The notes under the pieces: model-generated
Told to the model about the DNA's origin: nothing
The model's input: only the letters and a program-made list of their open reading frames with translations
Database searches by the model: none
Source: an uncultured Prevotella sp.
GTDB taxonomy: Bacteria; Bacteroidota; Bacteroidia; Bacteroidales; Bacteroidaceae
Direction: 5' to 3'
Assembly (NCBI GenBank): GCA_900553965.1
Contig: USFX01000112.1
Span: 1 to 8,780, forward strand
Length of the DNA: 8,780 bases
Shown here: one piece after another, positions 4,696 through 8,780 of the stretch
Layout: the number at the start of each line of letters is the position of its first letter
Position numbering within the stretch: position 1 is the first letter of the stretch
Translations under genes and position numbers: made by a program

Positions 4696-6621
4696 TCAAA
4701 TTTCAAGTATGAGCGTCTGACGGGGACGCAGCTTCACATTCCTGTCAATCGTGACAGTCCTGCCGCTAATGACATCCACGGCTTTCTCCTTGCCGCCTAT
4801 GATTTCCGCATAACGTGCGACTTCCAGTTGTGCCGGTTCCTTGGTTCCATTGATGACAGTCATCACGCTCTTGCCCTGATACTGGCGGGCAATGACATAA
4901 ACGCCCTTATAAGGAGTGAACTGCACCTGACTGCCTTCGGTTATCACCTTATTGCCCTTACGCCAGTGCAACAGCTTGCTCAGCCAATTGAACATGCTGT
5001 TCTCAGCCTGTGTCCTGCCTTCTGCGGTGAAGCAGTTGCGGCTGTCACAGGCCCAACCGCCGGGGAAGTCCTTACGCACATTACCGTCCGTCTCCGCCTT
5101 CGTACCGTTCATCAGCACCTCCGTGCCATAATAGAGTTGCGGCGTGCGGTTGATGGTGAGCAGGAGTGCCAGCGCTTGCTTCAGAGCCACGGTGTCCTTG
5201 CCCGTGCCGAGGAAGCGGTCGGTGTCATGGTTCTCCACAAAAGCCATCACGCTCTTGGGATTGGGATAGAGATAATCGTAGCAGAGCACGTTGTAGATGC
5301 GGTTCATTCCGTTCCACCAGCCGTCGGTCACCTCGTTCTTTGCCTGATTGATGCGGTCGAAAAAGGCGAAGTCCATCACCGTCTTCAGGTAGCTGTTCTT
5401 CTCCGACAGGCGGGAGTCCTTCTGCCATGCGGCGGTATAAGCCGGTTCAGTCACCCAGGTCTCACCCACCGTATTGAAGTTGGGATACTCCATGTCGAGG
5501 GTCTTCATCCACAAGGCCATCGCGTCACGGTCGGCATAAGGATAGGTATCCATACGTATTCCGTCGATGCCCGCGCTTTCTATCCACCATTCGCTGTTCT
5601 GAATGAGATACTTGATGACGTGAGGGTTGCGCTGGTTCAGGTCGGGCATGGTAGGAACGAACCATCCGTCGACAGTCTCACGGAGGTCAACCTTGCTGGC
5701 GTACGGGTCGAGCACCGGCGTAAGCTTATAGCTGGTCTGCAGATACATGTCATTCACCTTGGCCGCACCATCCATAGTGCCTATCGTCTTCTGATGCTCC
5801 GCGCCCTGATTCTCGGGGAAGAGCCACTCCGGAGTGTTGAACCAGTCCTTCGACGGCATGTCGGCAATCCACGGATGGTCGAAACCGCAATGGTTGAAGA
5901 TCATGTCCATCACGACCTTCAGGCCCTTGGCATGGGCCTCGGCGATGAGTGCGCGATACTCCTCGTTGGTGCCGAAGCGCGGGTCAACACGGTAGTAGTC
6001 GGTCGTGGCATAACCGTGATAAGTGCTGTTCTTGCCGTCGTTGGGAGAGTCGTTCTCCAACACCGGCGTGAACCACAGGGCCGTCACGCCCAGCTCGGTA
6101 AAATAGTCGAGATGCTGGCGTATGCCTTCAAGGTCGCCGCCATGACGCAAGCTCGGCGCCTGACGGTCACACACTTTGTCGCGCATGGTCTTGAAAGCGT
6201 CGTTGTCAGTCCGGCCGTTGGCAAAACGGTCGGGCATCAGCATGTAGAGCACATCGGCGTTGCTGAATCCGATGCGTTTCTCGCCGGCCATCTCGCGGTT
6301 CTTCAGGGTATATGCCACCTTCTTTGTCTTCTTGCCCTGCTTGAAGTTCAGGGTCATCTCGCCGGCCTGTGCTCCCTGCAGATTGAGATAGACAAGCAGG
6401 TAATTGGGTGACTCCAGACGCACGATTGAGTCGACACGGACACCCGGATACTGCACGTCGACATCCATATCCCGGACGTCCTTGCCATAGACCATCAGCT
6501 GCAACGTAGCGTCTTTCATGCCTACGTACCAGTCAGTAGGCTCTATACGGTCAATCTTAATACTTCCATTCATGTTCATAACACCGAGAAGCAATGTTAG
6601 GGTTATTATCAGTTTTCTCAT
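4696..6621 (-). CDS. SusA-like GH13 neopullulanase/cyclomaltodextrinase, secreted
   Basis: This alpha-amylase-family enzyme probably cleaves malto-oligosaccharides, pullulan or cyclodextrins in the periplasm. It has 641 residues, near the size of Bacteroides SusA (617). Residues 1 to about 19 form a signal peptide with a hydrophobic core (LIITLTLLLGV) and no lipobox cysteine. A beta-rich N-terminal domain of the cyclomaltodextrinase type (about 20-110) precedes the GH13 barrel (about 118-540), followed by a beta C-terminal domain (about 555-641). The four GH13 regions are intact: DMIFNH (239-244), GIRMDT with Arg356 and nucleophile Asp358, GETW with acid/base Glu387, and ENHDTDR with Asp466. 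Asp163 and His202 lie in typical substrate-binding positions (GGDLEGI, YHGYATTDYY). The ATG follows an A-rich leader. It is the third visible gene of the minus-strand glucan operon. The exact specificity cannot be read from sequence. Confidence 0.92.
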   Translation of the reverse strand: MRKLIITLTLLLGVMNMNGSIKIDRIEPTDWYVGMKDATLQLMVYGKDVRDMDVDVQYPGVRVDSIVRLESPNYLLVYLNLQGAQAGEMTLNFKQGKKTKKVAYTLKNREMAGEKRIGFSNADVLYMLMPDRFANGRTDNDAFKTMRDKVCDRQAPSLRHGGDLEGIRQHLDYFTELGVTALWFTPVLENDSPNDGKNSTYHGYATTDYYRVDPRFGTNEEYRALIAEAHAKGLKVVMDMIFNHCGFDHPWIADMPSKDWFNTPEWLFPENQGAEHQKTIGTMDGAAKVNDMYLQTSYKLTPVLDPYASKVDLRETVDGWFVPTMPDLNQRNPHVIKYLIQNSEWWIESAGIDGIRMDTYPYADRDAMALWMKTLDMEYPNFNTVGETWVTEPAYTAAWQKDSRLSEKNSYLKTVMDFAFFDRINQAKNEVTDGWWNGMNRIYNVLCYDYLYPNPKSVMAFVENHDTDRFLGTGKDTVALKQALALLLTINRTPQLYYGTEVLMNGTKAETDGNVRKDFPGGWACDSRNCFTAEGRTQAENSMFNWLSKLLHWRKGNKVITEGSQVQFTPYKGVYVIARQYQGKSVMTVINGTKEPAQLEVARYAEIIGGKEKAVDVISGRTVTIDRNVKLRPRQTLILEI

Positions 6622-6648
6622 TATTGTTTGTTTTTTGCTGCTACTAAA

Positions 6649-6700
6649 GGGGTTAAGGAGTTAAAGGGGAAGTTATCGCTTCCTTTAACTCCTTAACTCC
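6649..6700 (-). repeat. Hairpin in the pullulanase-neopullulanase spacer
   Basis: The 19-nt right arm, in reverse complement GGAGTTAAGGAGTTAAAGG (6700-6682), matches the left arm (6649-6667) at 18 of 19 positions, and the mismatch could be a G-U pair in RNA. The unit GGAGTTAA is repeated with a period of 8. The inner bases can also form GGAAG/CTTCC with a 6-nt loop. The hairpin begins 9 nt after the pullulanase stop (ends at 6710) and ends 27 nt before the neopullulanase ATG. It lies within an operon and has no U-run directly after it, so partial termination or mRNA processing is more likely than full termination. Confidence 0.75.
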
Positions 6701-6709
6701 ATATAAAAC

Positions 6710-8662
6710 TCATTTCTCAAAAAGAATCAACGCCGACTGAGCATCCACCTGTACGCGGTTACCTTCCACCGTGCCCATGCCATCCTCATTGATGACGGCA
6801 TTGCTGCAAACGACGGTGTAGCGGCCGTCTGGAATAGTGACCGCTCTGGCGGCCTTGTTGCCATTCAGCACGACAACGATGCGCTTGCAGGAGTCTATGC
6901 CCTCCAAATCCTTCAGCTGGAAGGCCACGAGACAATCCTCCGTCTGCATGAACTCCAGATGACGGCGCACCTTGTCGGCATCGGCCAATCGGAAAGCCGG
7001 ATGATTCTTGCGCAACCGGATGAGACGGCTGTAGTAGTCGAACACCTGCGGATAGCGTTTCAGGTTGTCCCAGTCAAGATGGTTGATGCTGTCGGGGGAA
7101 TTGAAGCTGTTGTGAACGCCCTTCTTGTCGCGGAGCATCTCCTCGCCACTGAGGATGAAGGGAACACCCTGCGACGTAAACACAGCCGTCTGGGCCAGCA
7201 GGTCGAGGCGTATCAGCTCCGCCATACGCAGATATTCAGGCTTCGAAGTGTCCTGCAAACCGGGCACGCTGGCCTTCAGACGGTCGACAAGGCACATGTC
7301 GTCGTGACAGCTCACGTAGCTTATCTGCTGTGTCGGCTGGGCCGTCCAAGGCTTCTTGTCGTAGTTGACCTTCGTCATGTCAACCTGCGGATGGGATATG
7401 CCGCCAACGATGCCGAACTTCAGGCTCTCCTCCTCACCGGCGATACCGGCCAGAAATGCGCCCTTAGTGTCGTCGTTAAACGGTCCGCGCAGAGCGTCGC
7501 GCATGTCATCGCTGAAAGCGCCGATGCCGTCCAGACGGTATGTCTGAGCCTTCATCGCCAGCTTCTCATGCGGATATGCGCACGTTCCGGCACTCCATCC
7601 CTCACCATATATATATATTGTAGGGTCTATGAGGTTGACTTCGGCACGTATCTGCTTCATCGTCTCAATGTCGTGGATACCCATCAGGTCGAAGCGGAAG
7701 CCGTCGATATGGTATTCGTCAATCCAATACTTCACGCTCTCCAGCATAAACCGGCGCATCAGCGGGTGCTCCGAAGCGGTCTCGTTGCCGCATGCGGAAC
7801 CGTCGCTATACTTGCCGTCGGCTGTCTTCCGGTAGTAGACATCGGGATATGTGAGCTGGAAATTGCTGTTCTTTATGTCAAACGTATGGTTGTAGACAAC
7901 GTCGAGAATCACCCTTATGCCAGCCTTATGCAAAGCCTGCACCATCTGCTTGAACTCCCTGATGCGCACGGCGGGAGCAAATGGGTCGGTGGAATAGCCG
8001 CCCTCCGGCACGTTGTAGTTCTTCGGGTCGTAGCCCCAGTTATACTGTGGCACGTTCAACCGGCTCTCGTCAACCGACGCATAGTCGAACGACGGAAGGA
8101 TGTGGATGGCATTGACGCCCAGCTTCTTCAAATGCTCTATGGCCTTGGGCTCGGTCAGGGCAAGGAACTTTCCCTTATGCTGCAAGCCGGAAGAGGCGTC
8201 GATGGAGAAATCGCGCCAGTGCATCTCGTAAATCACGAGGTCGGCCGGACTCTTCACCTCCGGACGTCTGTCGTTCTCCCAGCCCTCGGGGTCGGTCTGC
8301 TTCATGTCGATGATGGCACCACGCTGGCCGTTGACGCCCACCGCCTTGGCAAAGACGCCGGGACATTCGCCACGTCCGATGTTGAAGGTGTAGAACTTAC
8401 CGTCCAGATTTCCTTTCACTGTTGCCTCCCAACGGTCGTCGCCCACGGCCTTCATCCTGATCGTCCTGACAGCCTTTCCGCCCTGCCCTTCGTCGTAGAT
8501 GCGCACCTGCACCTTCTGCTTCTGCGCCGTCGGGGCATTAAGCCGGAACACGGTTTCTTCCGCGGAATAGCTCATCTCGTCGAATGTCAGCTGCGACATG
8601 ACGGTCTGAGGCAGGATAGCCGCTACAAAGGCGGCGGCTATCATTCTGTTTCTGCAATTCAT
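6710..8662 (-). CDS. pulA: Type I pullulanase (GH13, CBM48), secreted
   Basis: This enzyme hydrolyses alpha-1,6 branch bonds in pullulan and branched dextrins. From ATG at 8662 it has 650 residues. This start is preferred over the in-frame GTG at 8686 because it puts the signal peptide (about 1-23, core MIAAAFVAAILP) at the N-terminus and leaves a 20-nt gap after the upstream stop. A CBM48-type domain (about 35-95) precedes the barrel. The type I signature YNWGYDP is at 207-213. GH13 regions follow: DVVYNH (254-259), DGFRFDLMG with nucleophile Asp325, GEGW with acid/base Glu354, and SCHDD with His453 and Asp454. A small beta domain ends the protein (about 565-650). Region IV reads HDD where HDN is the general GH13 form. 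No lipobox is present, so the enzyme is probably periplasmic. A 12-bp AT repeat lies just before the Glu354 codon. The family call is secure. Confidence 0.94.
   Translation of the reverse strand: MNCRNRMIAAAFVAAILPQTVMSQLTFDEMSYSAEETVFRLNAPTAQKQKVQVRIYDEGQGGKAVRTIRMKAVGDDRWEATVKGNLDGKFYTFNIGRGECPGVFAKAVGVNGQRGAIIDMKQTDPEGWENDRRPEVKSPADLVIYEMHWRDFSIDASSGLQHKGKFLALTEPKAIEHLKKLGVNAIHILPSFDYASVDESRLNVPQYNWGYDPKNYNVPEGGYSTDPFAPAVRIREFKQMVQALHKAGIRVILDVVYNHTFDIKNSNFQLTYPDVYYRKTADGKYSDGSACGNETASEHPLMRRFMLESVKYWIDEYHIDGFRFDLMGIHDIETMKQIRAEVNLIDPTIYIYGEGWSAGTCAYPHEKLAMKAQTYRLDGIGAFSDDMRDALRGPFNDDTKGAFLAGIAGEEESLKFGIVGGISHPQVDMTKVNYDKKPWTAQPTQQISYVSCHDDMCLVDRLKASVPGLQDTSKPEYLRMAELIRLDLLAQTAVFTSQGVPFILSGEEMLRDKKGVHNSFNSPDSINHLDWDNLKRYPQVFDYYSRLIRLRKNHPAFRLADADKVRRHLEFMQTEDCLVAFQLKDLEGIDSCKRIVVVLNGNKAARAVTIPDGRYTVVCSNAVINEDGMGTVEGNRVQVDAQSALILFEK
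7607..7618. repeat. (AT)6 dinucleotide repeat inside the pullulanase gene
   Basis: Six AT units form a simple repeat in an otherwise GC-rich gene. On the coding strand it encodes IYIY immediately before the catalytic GEGW motif, using ATA and TAT codons. A gain or loss of one unit by slippage would shift the frame just before the acid/base Glu354. Confidence 0.8.
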
Positions 8663-8682
8663 CTTCTTTCTCTGTATTTTCG

Positions 8683-8780
8683 TCACATTGCCTTCAGCGA
8701 TACGGCGAAACCGCCGCCGCGGGCCTCCTTTATCTTCAGCGTGTCGCCCTTCTTCACCGTCTTGCGGATGGCGCGCTTGC
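8683..8780 (-). CDS. C-terminal end of a probable GH97 alpha-glucosidase (partial)
   Basis: Only the last 31 complete codons and the stop (TGA, 8685-8683) are in the window; the gene continues beyond 8780. The peptide includes VKKGDTLKIKEARGGGFAV and ends SLKAM. A Lys-rich beta strand, then a Gly-Gly-Gly-Phe-Ala turn and a final strand is how the C-terminal beta domain of many Bacteroidetes GH97 (SusB-like) enzymes ends. That comparison is from memory and rests on a short segment, so another glycosidase with a beta-sandwich end is possible. The context supports GH97: in Bacteroidetes starch loci GH97 alpha-glucosidases sit beside GH13 enzymes and trim malto-oligosaccharides to glucose in the periplasm. 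Its TGA overlaps the alternative GTG codon of the pullulanase frame, and the two are clearly cotranscribed. Confidence 0.5.
   Translation of the reverse strand, partial: KRAIRKTVKKGDTLKIKEARGGGFAVSLKAM

Noticed and set aside
4828..6411. Plus-strand open frame of 527 codons antisense to the neopullulanase gene
   Set aside because: It lies wholly within a gene with intact GH13 motifs, gives a low-complexity Val/His/Leu/Arg-rich product with no recognisable domain, and is explained by codon bias.

Overview
The window looks like a chromosomal fragment from a member of the Bacteroidales, most likely Prevotella or a close relative. This is an inference from several things: an L-rhamnose kinase-isomerase-permease gene order, secreted GH13 starch enzymes of the Sus type, A-rich leaders without Shine-Dalgarno sites in front of start codons, and a TAnnTTTG-type -7 promoter element. 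No rRNA, tRNA, CRISPR array, transposase or phage gene is visible.

Layout. Positions 1-230 are GC-rich and hold no gene I can support. Positions 231-400 are the control region and leader of a plus-strand L-rhamnose operon: rhaB (401-1885, rhamnulokinase), rhaA (2104-3360, L-rhamnose isomerase) and rhaT (3487-4521, L-rhamnose/H+ symporter). Together they import L-rhamnose, isomerise it to L-rhamnulose and phosphorylate it. The aldolase that would finish the pathway and an AraC-type regulator are not in the window. A repeat-rich convergent spacer (4522-4695) separates this operon from a minus-strand starch/alpha-glucan operon. Read in its direction of transcription, that operon has the 3' end of a probable GH97 alpha-glucosidase (8780-8683), a type I pullulanase (8662-6710) and a SusA-like neopullulanase/cyclomaltodextrinase (6621-4696). 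All catalytic residues I can check are present in the complete enzymes. Both complete starch enzymes carry signal peptides without a lipobox, which fits periplasmic breakdown of imported malto-oligosaccharides and pullulan fragments.

The most unusual content is between the genes. All four spacers longer than 80 bp downstream of rhaB (1886-2103, 3361-3486, 4522-4695, 6622-6709) contain purine-rich tracts built from 7- or 8-nt units, and three of the four fold these tracts against a pyrimidine-rich partner into long hairpins. In the convergent spacer one arm is present three times, so two mutually exclusive hairpins are possible. The spacer before rhaA also contains two overlapping, mutually exclusive hairpins and a G-rich run. 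I infer a dispersed intergenic repeat family that supplies RNA structure between operon genes, and I cannot tell whether it is mobile or regulatory. The rhaB leader also contains a perfect TGTGA-N6-TCACA dyad resembling a CRP-type operator.
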